Positions 7,290 through 14,755 of a stretch of DNA of 38,677 nucleotides are shown one piece after another. The notes beneath the pieces are model-generated. The model was not told the DNA's origin, searched no databases, and was given only the letters and a program-made list of their open reading frames with translations. The stretch covers positions 1-38,677 of the IMG/VR virus record IMGVR_UViG_3300007229_000022. The stretch is one strand, 5' to 3'. The position numbers and the translations under genes were made by a program. How positions within the stretch are numbered: the first letter of the stretch is position 1; each line of letters begins with the position of its first letter. This stretch comes from a virus.

Positions 7290-8405
7290 TTATACGTCAT
7301 GGCCTCGACAAATTAAAGTATTATTTGTAAATTCAAACATCTGAGAATATCTTTCAACCGTTTTAGTAAATTTGCCATCTGTTTGCACCATGTGTTCGTG
7401 TTGACTATATTGTGTGTAAATGTCGTGATGTAGTTTGTGGATCTTTTCCAAGATATCATTTTGATTACTATCTTTAATTTGTTTCAATATGCCTTGATTT
7501 TTGTAGTTGTGGATTGTTCCCCACTTTGGTTTTATTGTGAAGTCTATAGACTCTTTATTTAAAAAAACAAGTGCTAATGACCTGTAGAAGTTTTCTATTT
7601 CTGCTTTTGGTAACTTCCAAAAGAAATCATATCTATCATCTATTTTAGAAAAATAATGCAGATGGTTTTGTAATAGATTTTTAACTGCGTAAGCATAATT
7701 TACTACAATGGTGGGATCTAGGAAGAAAGGAAATGACTTTTTTATAATTTTATGTTCGGTAGAACTACCGTCTGTAACGAACCAATAAAACTTGTCATTA
7801 ATAAATCTTATGCCGGGTTTTTCATGTCCAGAGATTACAATGCCATCTAGGTCTTTATAATAATCTGCGGCGTATTGTGCCCAACAAGGTTGGACCTTAA
7901 TTATATTAAATTGACACTTTTCTGGATTTTTCCACCACTCTTTACTATCAAGATAGTCATAGTTTTCATAGGTCCATTTGTAAAACTTAATTTTACCAAC
8001 ATTGTGTGGTACATTTTTTTTTACAAATTCTAATGCAACATTGTATTCTTTGTTTAGGATCTTATCAGATTCCGCCTCAAATATTCCAGGGAATGACATG
8101 AAAACTTCATCAATGTAGATTTTATTTTTTATAGCAGTATCTAAAATTGTATGACTGTCTGTGCCACCGGTGTATAATAACACTAATTTGTTGTGTTGTT
8201 GTCTCAATTCTTTTAATTTTTTTGCGTAGATTTGTTTCAAGTGTAAATGGTTTATATCACTTTCAACTTTGATTGATTGTATTTGATCTATCCAGTCAGC
8301 ATCTGTTTTGTAATAACAGAACTGTCCATTTTCAATTGATTTATCAAATGCTTGAAAGATGTTGGCGAATCGCTGTCCGCCAACATCATAGTAAGAGTTA
8401 AACAT
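7290..8405 (-). CDS. PP-loop ATPase (asparagine-synthetase / tRNA-thiolation fold), 371 aa
   Basis: The motif LLYTGGTDSHTIL (TGGTDS at 79-84) is the pyrophosphate-binding PP-loop of N-type ATP pyrophosphatases, which adenylate a substrate before amidation or thiolation. Later conserved-looking blocks include CWAQYAADYYKDLDGIVISGHEKPG. No glutaminase domain or tRNA-binding CxxC pair is seen, so the substrate cannot be named. ATG at 8405 is preferred, 7 nt after the tctC stop with GGAAG upstream; a longer TTG-start frame would overlap tctC. It is the last gene of the oxygenase-tctA-tctC operon, so it may act on the imported compound. Confidence 0.7.
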   Translation of the reverse strand: MFNSYYDVGGQRFANIFQAFDKSIENGQFCYYKTDADWIDQIQSIKVESDINHLHLKQIYAKKLKELRQQHNKLVLLYTGGTDSHTILDTAIKNKIYIDEVFMSFPGIFEAESDKILNKEYNVALEFVKKNVPHNVGKIKFYKWTYENYDYLDSKEWWKNPEKCQFNIIKVQPCWAQYAADYYKDLDGIVISGHEKPGIRFINDKFYWFVTDGSSTEHKIIKKSFPFFLDPTIVVNYAYAVKNLLQNHLHYFSKIDDRYDFFWKLPKAEIENFYRSLALVFLNKESIDFTIKPKWGTIHNYKNQGILKQIKDSNQNDILEKIHKLHHDIYTQYSQHEHMVQTDGKFTKTVERYSQMFEFTNNTLICRGHDV

Positions 8406-8412
8406 ACAAGAA

Positions 8413-9228
8413 TTACTTCCAGTAGTGTTGTCCTTCTTCAACTATTTTTAGTTCTTCTTTTCTTGGTAGAGCGCCTACAATTTCTGTTAGCTTTCTTTTT
8501 TGTCTCCAAGATTTGAACACAGAGTCTTTGTTTGTTTCTAACAATAACTCTCTGAATTTATCAGAAGTGTTGTTAGATATGATTGGATAATCCATTACTG
8601 GAAAAGCCAAACCATTGTCCACGATTGTGTAGACTGACTTGACGCCATGCGTGGTTTCTTTTGATGTGTTAGCAATGCAACTACCTAGCTTGTTACCTAC
8701 AAGTTTAAGTGATTTCCCTTGGTTAGTAAACATAACATCAATGTCACCGCCAGTTATAGCATTGTATAATGCCCCTGAATTTTTATATCTTAGATAAACA
8801 ACTTCTTTACCTAATTTTTTAAAAACAGCATCAGAGAACTTTTGGTTCATGTTTTTATCTAGGCCAACGATAAGTTTATCTTTTCCTTTTGCTTCGTTGC
8901 TCATACACCAGTAGTAGGGTGCCGAGTATTCACGTAACACAAAGTTTTTCTTAGTTATAAAATAACCCATTTGTGCCGGTTGATTACTAGCAAACATTAT
9001 GATAACATTTTCTTTGCCTCTTGTCTTCTCAAGATATTTTGTTGCTTCGGTCATAGCTGAAATGTTTTCAAACTTGACTGAGTGTCCATTTTTCTTAAGC
9101 ACTTCTTGATACATCGTTGCTCTAGCAAAACTAGACCCACCTGGTTTACCAGCTGGTACGATTGTTATTTCCTCTGCGTAACTTGCCGTAGCGAATAGTA
9201 AAGTTACTAGTACTATTAGTTTTTTCAC
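8413..9228 (-). CDS. tctC: TctC/Bug-type periplasmic solute-binding protein
   Basis: It starts with GTG after AAGGAGAC and has a signal peptide (MKKLIVLVTLLFATASYA). The mature protein has the type II binding-protein layout of tripartite tricarboxylate transporter receptors: an opening strand and Gly loop (ITIVPAGKPGGSSFARA), a middle ITGGDIDVMFTNQG, and a C-terminal helical part. At 271 residues it is shorter than usual (about 300) and divergent, so the ligand could differ from citrate. It lies 25 nt behind a tctA gene, which fixes the family. It captures a carboxylate-like ligand in the periplasm and hands it to TctA. Confidence 0.75.
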   Translation of the reverse strand: MKKLIVLVTLLFATASYAEEITIVPAGKPGGSSFARATMYQEVLKKNGHSVKFENISAMTEATKYLEKTRGKENVIIMFASNQPAQMGYFITKKNFVLREYSAPYYWCMSNEAKGKDKLIVGLDKNMNQKFSDAVFKKLGKEVVYLRYKNSGALYNAITGGDIDVMFTNQGKSLKLVGNKLGSCIANTSKETTHGVKSVYTIVDNGLAFPVMDYPIISNNTSDKFRELLLETNKDSVFKSWRQKRKLTEIVGALPRKEELKIVEEGQHYWK

Positions 9229-9253
9229 GTTTGTCTCCTTGTTTTAGTTTTTG

Positions 9254-10588
9254 TTAGTGAGTCCATAGTGTTAGATACCTAAGAATGACGAACTCTAAAT
9301 CACTCCCAAGTATAAAAGAGAATAAAACTGGTGTTAGATTTATCTCTTTCAATGTTATTGCTATTGTAGCAAATATGACCAAACACGTCAAGTAAAGATC
9401 TAGTTGATAATCATCAAGCCCCAACCAAACACACGTGGAAATACACACTAATGCAATAAAAATGTTTAAAAATTTTTTCATCTTCTGTAGAAGAACAATT
9501 ATTGTTTTTGCCAAAGGCCAAGCAATTATTAATGCAACACAGTTCACAAAGACAAACCATGGCACCAGTGTTTTCATTAAAATTAAAGCATTGTTTTCTA
9601 AATTTGCAAATTGAAAAGGCGACCATCCAGCCTCCAACAAATAATTAAACAGAATAAATTCACTAGAGGTTAACGGAATGCCAAGTAACACAAGTGGCAA
9701 CAGCATTCCAAAACCACCACTGTTGTTGGCAGTTTCTGCCGCAACAATCTTCTTGCTAGGATAGTTGGGATTTAATTTCGATTCAAGAGCATAAGACAGA
9801 TTGGTACTTAGGAGTGTGCCAAAACCCGGAGCCATTGCTGAAAAAAATCCAATCACTGCTCCTCTGAAACTTGAAGTTATGTTTCTAAAAAATAAAAAAA
9901 GCACCTTTTTAAAAGATGTTAATTTTTCTTTGACAAAAGTTACTTTTATGTCTTTTTGCATTGCGGCAAATAGAGTTGGAGCCACAATCACACCAAGAAT
10001 TAAAGGATAAAAAGGTATCCCGTGTTCTAGCTGTTCGATTCCAAGAGTGTATCTATATGTGCCGGCTTGATAAGCTGGTCCAATGAGTGACAGGCAGTAA
10101 CCCACCAATAGCAATGAACAGTTCAACAGATACCTTTTTTTGTTGAAAGCAAACATACTGGCCAATAAAACAATACCGTATAATGTTATTCTAAAATTAT
10201 CTTTTAAGAATATTTGGAAAGAATCCATGACATAAGGTAAAGCAAGGTAAGTTATAGCAACCGCAACAAAACTACCAAACAAACTGCCAACGGCACATAG
10301 ACCAATAGCCGCACTGCTTAAATTTCTTTTTCTAAATTTGGCTCCTTCAAGCAAGGCTGGCATGCTGTTACTTTCACCAGGAACTTGCATAAACACGCTG
10401 GGTATGGTTCCGGTATACTGTGCTGTACTCAATATGGCCATGTAGAACAAAAATAGTTGTGGCACATCTAATTGAAGTAAAATTGGCACTGATAAGATAA
10501 GACTGATACTGGTTCCTATACCAGGCAAAATGCCTGATATGGTTCCTATCAAAATTCCGGTCAATACTACAATAAGTTGCTCTAACAT
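9254..10588 (-). CDS. tctA: TctA, large membrane subunit of a tripartite tricarboxylate transporter
   Basis: A 444-residue multi-pass membrane protein (about ten hydrophobic segments) with the family's internal duplication. The first repeat has SGILPGIGTSIS at 18-29 and VPGESNS at 69-75; the second has MAPGFGTLLS at 252-261, then AAETANNSGGFGMLLP at 283-298 and LGIPLTSS. These are the LPG and AAPExANN signatures of TctA. It forms the sodium- or proton-driven channel. It is shorter than the common length of about 500, mainly at the C-terminus. No tctB gene is present in this operon. It starts directly after the stop of the oxygenase gene upstream. Confidence 0.85.
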   Translation of the reverse strand: MLEQLIVVLTGILIGTISGILPGIGTSISLILSVPILLQLDVPQLFLFYMAILSTAQYTGTIPSVFMQVPGESNSMPALLEGAKFRKRNLSSAAIGLCAVGSLFGSFVAVAITYLALPYVMDSFQIFLKDNFRITLYGIVLLASMFAFNKKRYLLNCSLLLVGYCLSLIGPAYQAGTYRYTLGIEQLEHGIPFYPLILGVIVAPTLFAAMQKDIKVTFVKEKLTSFKKVLFLFFRNITSSFRGAVIGFFSAMAPGFGTLLSTNLSYALESKLNPNYPSKKIVAAETANNSGGFGMLLPLVLLGIPLTSSEFILFNYLLEAGWSPFQFANLENNALILMKTLVPWFVFVNCVALIIAWPLAKTIIVLLQKMKKFLNIFIALVCISTCVWLGLDDYQLDLYLTCLVIFATIAITLKEINLTPVLFSFILGSDLEFVILRYLTLWTH

Positions 10589-11257
10589 TTACGATTTAAT
10601 TAATTTTTCAAACTCAGGAGTAGTTTCTCCAGTGACTTGAATCATCATTCTGTTCTGCCGACTGAAGTTGGCAGTGCCATGAGGCACATGATACCAGTCA
10701 AACCATAACACATCACCACGACTCCATGCTGTTATTACTTTGGTTCCTAACATTACTACCTGCCCCGGAATCCAGTCTTCTAAAAATATAAACACTCTTC
10801 TTAACTTATTTTTTAATGCTATGAAGACATCATTCTCATTTTCAAAAACAGGAATTTCTGTCTTATAATATTTTGGTGCTAGACGAAGATAACTGTTGAT
10901 TAGATCCATGTGAAATACATGAGTCTGACCAGGCTTTTGATTATGTAAAACTGATATTGGGTTTTTTAAATGCCATGATTGTAACCAATCCCATATTTTT
11001 TTATTCTGCTCAGGTGTTACAAAAGAAAAATCAAAAGCATTTTTTATAGGGTAATTCAATTCCTTTTGTTGTTCAATTGCATTATTACATCTTTGATAGG
11101 TGTCGTTGTCTACAGTAATAGTATCTGTGGGTTGATACAGATCCTTTTGAATATTACACAAAGGGTATTTGTAAAATTCTTCTGGTAAAGGTTTATTATT
11201 ATAGAAGCCTTCTTTGTAGGCAGACCTTTCTATAAGTTTTTCAAATGTTGTTGTCAT
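10589..11257 (-). CDS. 2-oxoglutarate/Fe(II)-dependent oxygenase-like protein (tandem copy 2)
   Basis: The C-terminal half carries the double-stranded beta-helix metal site: HMD at 116-118 and a distal His193 in WYHVPHGTANFSR, followed by Arg200, which fits the 2-oxoglutarate carboxylate-binding Arg. Between them lies LRRVFIFLEDWIPGQVVMLGTK. The protein is a clear paralogue of the gene just upstream (same FYNNK, YKYPLCNI, AIEQQKEL, TPEQNK, WHLKNP blocks) with an insertion of about 17 residues near 127-147. It would use 2-oxoglutarate and oxygen to oxidise an unknown substrate. It abuts tctA with no gap. Confidence 0.75.
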   Translation of the reverse strand: MTTTFEKLIERSAYKEGFYNNKPLPEEFYKYPLCNIQKDLYQPTDTITVDNDTYQRCNNAIEQQKELNYPIKNAFDFSFVTPEQNKKIWDWLQSWHLKNPISVLHNQKPGQTHVFHMDLINSYLRLAPKYYKTEIPVFENENDVFIALKNKLRRVFIFLEDWIPGQVVMLGTKVITAWSRGDVLWFDWYHVPHGTANFSRQNRMMIQVTGETTPEFEKLIKS

Positions 11258-11261
11258 AGAT

Positions 11262-11882
11262 TTAAGATCTAATTAATTCCTCAAACTCCGGAGTGGTTTC
11301 TCCTGTGACTTGAATCATCATTCTGTTCTGTCGACTGAAGTTGGCAGTGCCATGTGGTAGATTATACCAGTCAAACCATAACACATCACCTTTAGTCCAT
11401 CCGGTAAAAATTTTTGTTCCCAACATTATTACTTGTCCAGGAACCCAATCATTTAGAAAAATAAAAACTCTTCTTACTTTATTCTTTTTTTCAATTGGAT
11501 CAGAGATATATTTGTTGTAACTGTCAATCACGTCCATATGGAAGGTGTGTGTTTGTCCAGGTTGTTGATTATGTATTTGAGCAATTGGGTTTTTTAAATG
11601 CCAAGTCTGCATCCAATCCCATATTTCTTTGTTTTGTTCGGGAGTTATTAGAGAAAGATCAAAACTTTTTTCTATGTCGTATCCTAATTCTTTTTGCTGT
11701 TCAATTGCGGGTCCACATCGATAATACCTATTATTATCTAAAACAATCTCTTCATTGGGATAAAGATCTTTACTGATATTACACAGAGGATATTTGTAAT
11801 ATTTTTTTGGTAAAATTTTATTTTTATAAAAGCCATCTCTGAATGATGATCTTTTAATCAGTTGTTCGAATAGTGTTGCCAT
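11262..11882 (-). CDS. 2-oxoglutarate/Fe(II)-dependent oxygenase-like protein (tandem copy 1)
   Basis: First gene of the transporter operon. The iron site is visible as HMD at 115-117 and His177 in LPHGTANFSR, with Arg184 after it. The block RRVFIFLNDWVPGQVIMLGTKIFTGW sits between, as in the paralogues at 10589 and 36315. The N-terminal 100 residues form a small helical domain shared with the second copy (YKYPLCNI, EQQKELGY, IWDWMQTWHLKNP). A Shine-Dalgarno AAAGGA lies before the ATG, and a host-type promoter ends only 15 nt upstream. Substrate unknown; a hydroxylase acting on a small molecule or peptide is possible. Confidence 0.75.
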   Translation of the reverse strand: MATLFEQLIKRSSFRDGFYKNKILPKKYYKYPLCNISKDLYPNEEIVLDNNRYYRCGPAIEQQKELGYDIEKSFDLSLITPEQNKEIWDWMQTWHLKNPIAQIHNQQPGQTHTFHMDVIDSYNKYISDPIEKKNKVRRVFIFLNDWVPGQVIMLGTKIFTGWTKGDVLWFDWYNLPHGTANFSRQNRMMIQVTGETTPEFEELIRS

Positions 11883-11896
11883 CGTCTTTTTCCTTT

Positions 11897-11925
11897 ATTA
11901 TACACTAGAGTGGAGATTTATGCAA
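11897..11925 (-). promoter_or_regulatory. Sigma-70-type promoter, TTGCAT-N17-TATAAT
   Basis: -35 TTGCAT at 11925-11920, 17-nt spacer, -10 TATAAT at 11902-11897. Predicted start near 11890, giving an 8-nt leader to the oxygenase operon. It lies downstream of a late-type promoter at 12097, so the operon may be read at two times in infection. Confidence 0.65.
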
Positions 11926-11937
11926 TAGGAATCATGC

Positions 11938-12104
11938 TCAGACCTCACCTCTAATTGGTTTATATGTTTGAACTAGATACAAGAACTGTATCACACGGAA
12001 GGGCCTGTAACTCTAGAAAGATCTAGCCTTTGGCCTATTAAGGCTACTCGGAGGTCCTGAAAGTTCCGGCGTCGTTTTAAGGCGCTGTTACAGTAGTATT
12101 TATA
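11938..12104 (-). ncRNA. Structured leader or small RNA with crossing long-range pairings
   Basis: About 220 nt without a gene. In transcript direction CTGTAAC (12093-12087) pairs perfectly with GTTACAG (12011-12005). TCAGGACCTC (12060-12051) pairs over nine positions with GAGGTCTGA (11946-11938) with one bulged G. The second pairing crosses the first, so the RNA is either pseudoknotted or switches between two folds. Local hairpins are TAGCCTT/AAGGCTA (12046-12024) and GATACA/TGTATC (11992-11976). A TATAAATA box sits at 12104-12097, just before the first helix. It precedes the oxygenase-tctAC operon. No known RNA family is recognised. Confidence 0.55.
12097..12104 (-). promoter_or_regulatory. 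Late-type promoter TATAAATA
   Basis: Exact match to the T4-like late promoter core, 2 nt after the stop of the 47-residue gene and immediately before the structured element that leads to the oxygenase-transporter operon. Confidence 0.65.
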
Positions 12105-12106
12105 TC

Positions 12107-12250
12107 CTAGTTAAGTTTGTTGAATTTTTTTAGCAAATACAGATACACTTTCTCCCAATACGATTTAAACCATGGATCCTGTGCTGTGATCATCATGCGT
12201 CTAGCATTGGCTAAAAGTCTTGGTTGTTGATCTGGATTGACGTTGATCAT
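12107..12250 (-). CDS. Unknown small protein, 47 aa
   Basis: Reads MINVNPDQQPRLLANARRMM... ending in the basic helix LLKKFNKLN, with a WFKSYW aromatic cluster in the middle. The ATG overlaps the stop of the preceding gene as ATGA, which supports translation by coupling. Its stop lies just before the late promoter at 12097. No function can be assigned. Confidence 0.6.
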   Translation of the reverse strand: MINVNPDQQPRLLANARRMMITAQDPWFKSYWEKVYLYLLKKFNKLN

Positions 12251-12690
12251 TTGAGTTTACTCAGCAAGTCCTTTTCTATCTGGATTTTTTCTTCGGGTGT
12301 GAGTTCTGTTTTCTGCACTTCAACTGTATCTACTGGTTCATCTTCTTCTACTTTTTTAGGAGCCTCTATAGGCATGCCACAGTTATTAAACCAACGACCA
12401 TCTGTTGTTTGAAAACAAACACTGTACACGTTGTTTACAGTGCCATTAATTTGCTTGAGCTTTACTAGTCTTCTTTTTCTATTGATCTTGCCTTTGTACA
12501 CTGTGCCATTCTTGTTGATCAACTCGTGCTGTCCTGTGATTGATCCATACAACCTATCAATGTAGATAGGACGACCATTTGCGTCTTCACCATATATGTT
12601 TGAAACAGGTTTAATTATTGCCTCTGCTTTTTTTGGCTTGTTTATTTCTTGTAAACCTTGTAATATTTTTTGTGTTTTTTCACTTGTCAT
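12247..12690 (-). CDS. Unknown protein behind a structured leader, 147 aa
   Basis: ATG at 12690 is used because the upstream in-frame part would run through the leader stem. The middle (GRPIYIDRLYGSITGQHELINKNGTVYKGKINRKRRLVKLKQ) is basic and beta-like, and the end is an acidic, helical tail (LTPEEKIQIEKDLLSKLK). No Shine-Dalgarno is visible; the ATG lies 10 nt after the leader's closing stem. No family recognised. Regulation by the leader is the main clue to its role. Confidence 0.65.
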   Translation of the reverse strand: MTSEKTQKILQGLQEINKPKKAEAIIKPVSNIYGEDANGRPIYIDRLYGSITGQHELINKNGTVYKGKINRKRRLVKLKQINGTVNNVYSVCFQTTDGRWFNNCGMPIEAPKKVEEDEPVDTVEVQKTELTPEEKIQIEKDLLSKLK

Positions 12691-12699
12691 AGTATTTTC

Positions 12700-12812
12700 T
12701 GTTGAGTAAGAACACCAATCTCGCCGGCGGTTAGCCCGGCCCATAAGTTTTTACCCTAGGTGGGGTGTTTGTTTAGTTTAAAAGTGAGGTATGTTTATTC
12801 TCACTCAACAAT
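12700..12812 (-). promoter_or_regulatory. Riboswitch-like 5' leader with switchable stem
   Basis: The predicted transcript starts at about 12812. Bases 12810-12798 (TGTTGAGTGAGAA) pair with 12712-12700 (TTCTTACTCAACA) in a 13-bp stem containing one G-U, closing an interior of about 85 nt and ending 10 nt before the ATG. The same 5' strand can instead form a local hairpin AGTGAG/CTCACT (12805-12800 with 12788-12783). Inside are GCCGG/CCGGC (12740-12736 with 12727-12723) and ACCC/GGGT hairpins. The G-U works only in this strand's RNA. Not recognised as a known class. Confidence 0.55.
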
Positions 12813-12818
12813 TAACTA

Positions 12819-12846
12819 ATTATAGCATATTTTGGAAATATGTCAA
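12819..12846 (-). promoter_or_regulatory. Consensus sigma-70 promoter, TTGACA-N16-TATAAT
   Basis: -35 TTGACA at 12846-12841, 16-nt spacer ending ATATGC, -10 TATAAT at 12824-12819. Start predicted near 12812, the first bases of the riboswitch-like leader. Confidence 0.85.
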
Positions 12847-12851
12847 ATACT

Positions 12852-13031
12852 TTATAAAATATCATCGGGCGGAGTAGTTTCCCAATGTTTTTTTGCTCTT
12901 GATAGTGGCCCTTCTTCTTCTTGTTGTTTCTTTGGTTTAGGATCGCTAATAATTTTTAAAAGTATATAAAAAAATATTACTGTGACAAATAATCCTAACA
13001 CTAATTGCAAAATACCAAATCCTAAAGTCAT
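12852..13031 (-). CDS. Small single-pass membrane protein, 59 aa
   Basis: MTLGFGILQLVLGLFVTVIFFYILLKII makes one membrane segment; the rest is a charged tail (SDPKPKKQQEEEGPLSRAKKHW). The ATG overlaps the stop of the preceding gene as ATGA. The topology (N-out or N-in) is not clear. Size and shape would fit a holin, spanin-like or inhibitor peptide, but nothing decides between them. Confidence 0.65.
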   Translation of the reverse strand: MTLGFGILQLVLGLFVTVIFFYILLKIISDPKPKKQQEEEGPLSRAKKHWETTPPDDIL

Positions 13032-13246
13032 TTCCTTTTTTCCATTAATATTTGTTTTGGAGTTTTAGACCCGGGCATAAGTTTGCTCAATCTACAACTG
13101 AATAATTTCTTTTTGCCTTTTGAAGTCAACACAATAGGTTGCCCGTGTTCATCGATCTGTATAGCTTTGATAGTGGCCTGCACATTGCGGAATCTGCCAA
13201 CGACTATTTTATCACCAACTTTTATGTCAACTTTGTATGACTTCAT
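13028..13246 (-). CDS. Unknown small basic beta-type protein, 72 aa
   Basis: Reads MKSYKVDIKVGDKIVVGRFRNVQATIKAI..., then GQPIVLTSKGKKKLFSCRLSKLMPG. The strand pattern and many basic residues suggest an SH3/KOW-like nucleic-acid or ribosome-binding fold, which is inference. The ATG coincides with the predicted transcription start of the promoter at 13253-13280, so the mRNA is probably leaderless. It is the first gene of a two-gene unit with the small membrane protein. Confidence 0.65.
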   Translation of the reverse strand: MKSYKVDIKVGDKIVVGRFRNVQATIKAIQIDEHGQPIVLTSKGKKKLFSCRLSKLMPGSKTPKQILMEKRK

Positions 13247-13252
13247 GCTAAT

Positions 13253-13280
13253 ATTATACTACAAATTATAATTTTGCCAA
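13253..13280 (-). promoter_or_regulatory. Sigma-70-type promoter, TTGGCA-N16-TATAAT
   Basis: -35 TTGGCA at 13280-13275, 16-nt spacer, -10 TATAAT at 13258-13253. The predicted start, near 13246, is the A of the ATG of the 72-residue gene. Confidence 0.7.
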
Positions 13281-13303
13281 CCTAGTTGTTATTAAATAAT
13301 TGC

Positions 13304-14233
13304 ATGAAAGTGGTAATTTACACAAATCCTAATATAAAAGTGCAAGAAATTGTTGTAAAAATAGAGGATTTGAACAGACAGATCAAAACTGAGGGTCACT
13401 CATTTGATATTCCATGCGAATGGCAAAAACTTACAATTAATCTAGCTAGAAAATACATATCAAGAATTACTATTGACGGTATAGACATTGGCATGATTTT
13501 GAACTCCGGGTCTCAATACAATAAAAATTATACTATTTGGTTGCACGGTGACGTTGGGGTTTTAAAACAAAGGATTGTAGAGTGTATAGAACAAGATGAT
13601 CTATTAAGATGGATGCCTCTTAATTCAAAGTACCTACTTACTGAAAGCTACAACGAATCAGCGCCTGACTTTGTGCCAGCCCACATACAACGTTTTTTCC
13701 AAAGAGGTGAAGGCCCATATTGGTGGAACTACAACAACAATGACAGTTTGCCATTTAGATCTGTTGCTATTGATTTTGACAAAGACACATTGTTAAATTC
13801 TTTAGACGAGGATTTAACATTTATAGATAAAAAATTTACGAAGAATGCCAACTGTAAAAGTTTACAAGCCAGTCCACAGTTGCCCTTGACTCCGGTCACA
13901 CAGCTTACAAATGCCTACTTGAAAAAGTTTTTAACTGCACTTGGTTACAAGTCTATGTTGCAGATTCAGTATGTTGAAATGTCTGCAAAAAGTTTTATAG
14001 ATATTCATATGGATGATTTTGCCAATGTTTCAGGTTTAATGTACGTCAAAGGAGCAAGTCAATTGTACTGTGTTTTAAAGGGAGATCCCAGTAAGTTTAA
14101 AATGAAATTTGCTAAAGCAGGTATGATTGATGTAACCAAACCAACATATATCAACAACAATGCTTTTGCACACTCTCTTTATTATGATGGCCAAGATACA
14201 AGAGGCGCACTTTTAATCTATGGAAATACCTAA
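13304..14233 (+). CDS. 2-oxoglutarate/Fe(II) oxygenase-like protein, 309 aa
   Basis: ATG at 13304 is preferred; a TTG-start extension of six codons exists. The C-terminal third has a jelly-roll metal site: FIDIHMDDF with His235 and Asp237, then His290 in NNNAFAHSLYYDG and Arg300 before ALLIYG, matching the HxD...H...R order of these oxygenases. The N-terminal 200 residues are not recognised. It is distant from the three close oxygenase paralogues elsewhere in the window. It lies alone on the + strand; its 3' end overlaps the convergent 14213-14755 gene by 21 nt, with no terminator visible. Confidence 0.6.
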   Translation: MKVVIYTNPNIKVQEIVVKIEDLNRQIKTEGHSFDIPCEWQKLTINLARKYISRITIDGIDIGMILNSGSQYNKNYTIWLHGDVGVLKQRIVECIEQDDLLRWMPLNSKYLLTESYNESAPDFVPAHIQRFFQRGEGPYWWNYNNNDSLPFRSVAIDFDKDTLLNSLDEDLTFIDKKFTKNANCKSLQASPQLPLTPVTQLTNAYLKKFLTALGYKSMLQIQYVEMSAKSFIDIHMDDFANVSGLMYVKGASQLYCVLKGDPSKFKMKFAKAGMIDVTKPTYINNNAFAHSLYYDGQDTRGALLIYGNT

Positions 14234-14755
14234 CATATCAAAATGATCTTCTATAGTCCAAGTACCAAAATCAATCACATCACCTCTTAAATTTTTAATC
14301 TCTGTTTTCAATCCAGCAAGTTTATATCTCATGAAAGGCAGTTCCCACGTGGCATTATGTTCCCATTCGCCTTGTAGATAGTGTTTGTCAACGTCATTTA
14401 TTAAACATAAAGGCATATGAATGGCTTCTAGAGCAGTGATATCACTATCGAGATATGCTTCTAGTATTTTGTTTTGCGGGATAGGATGTTCTAAATGTTT
14501 TTTTCCATCTGTGAGGTCGACTGCAAAATAGTGTGCTTGATGCGGTTTACATTTTTCTTTTTGGGTATCTCTGAGATATCGTTGCAGGAAATAAAAGTAC
14601 TTTCCTTTGACATCTCTTGCAGTATTTTCACTTAACAAATCATTTTTAAATTTGTCAAGTATAGAACAGTCTGATTCAATGGTAGTTGGAGCAGTCCTTT
14701 TGAACGTAAGTCTGCGTTGAGTTTTTTGATCTAGGAGTTTATACCGTTGCGACAT
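14213..14755 (-). CDS. Unknown protein, 180 aa
   Basis: ATG at 14755 gives MSQRYKLLDQKTQRRLTFKRTAP...; this overlaps the ParB-like gene by 17 nt. The sequence has charged helices at the start and a Trp/His-rich second half (GEWEHNATWELPFMRYKLAGL, GTWTIEDHFDMLGI). No motif or family recognised. It is co-directional with the ParB-like gene and probably cotranscribed. Confidence 0.6.
   Translation of the reverse strand: MSQRYKLLDQKTQRRLTFKRTAPTTIESDCSILDKFKNDLLSENTARDVKGKYFYFLQRYLRDTQKEKCKPHQAHYFAVDLTDGKKHLEHPIPQNKILEAYLDSDITALEAIHMPLCLINDVDKHYLQGEWEHNATWELPFMRYKLAGLKTEIKNLRGDVIDFGTWTIEDHFDMLGISID

Noticed and set aside
8406-8441. TTG-start extension of the PP-loop gene
   Set aside because: It would overlap tctC by 29 nt; the ATG at 8405 with GGAAG upstream fits better.
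11938-12104. Hammerhead ribozyme, tRNA or RNase P RNA
   Set aside because: The conserved core sequences of these RNAs are absent on both strands, although the fold looks complex.
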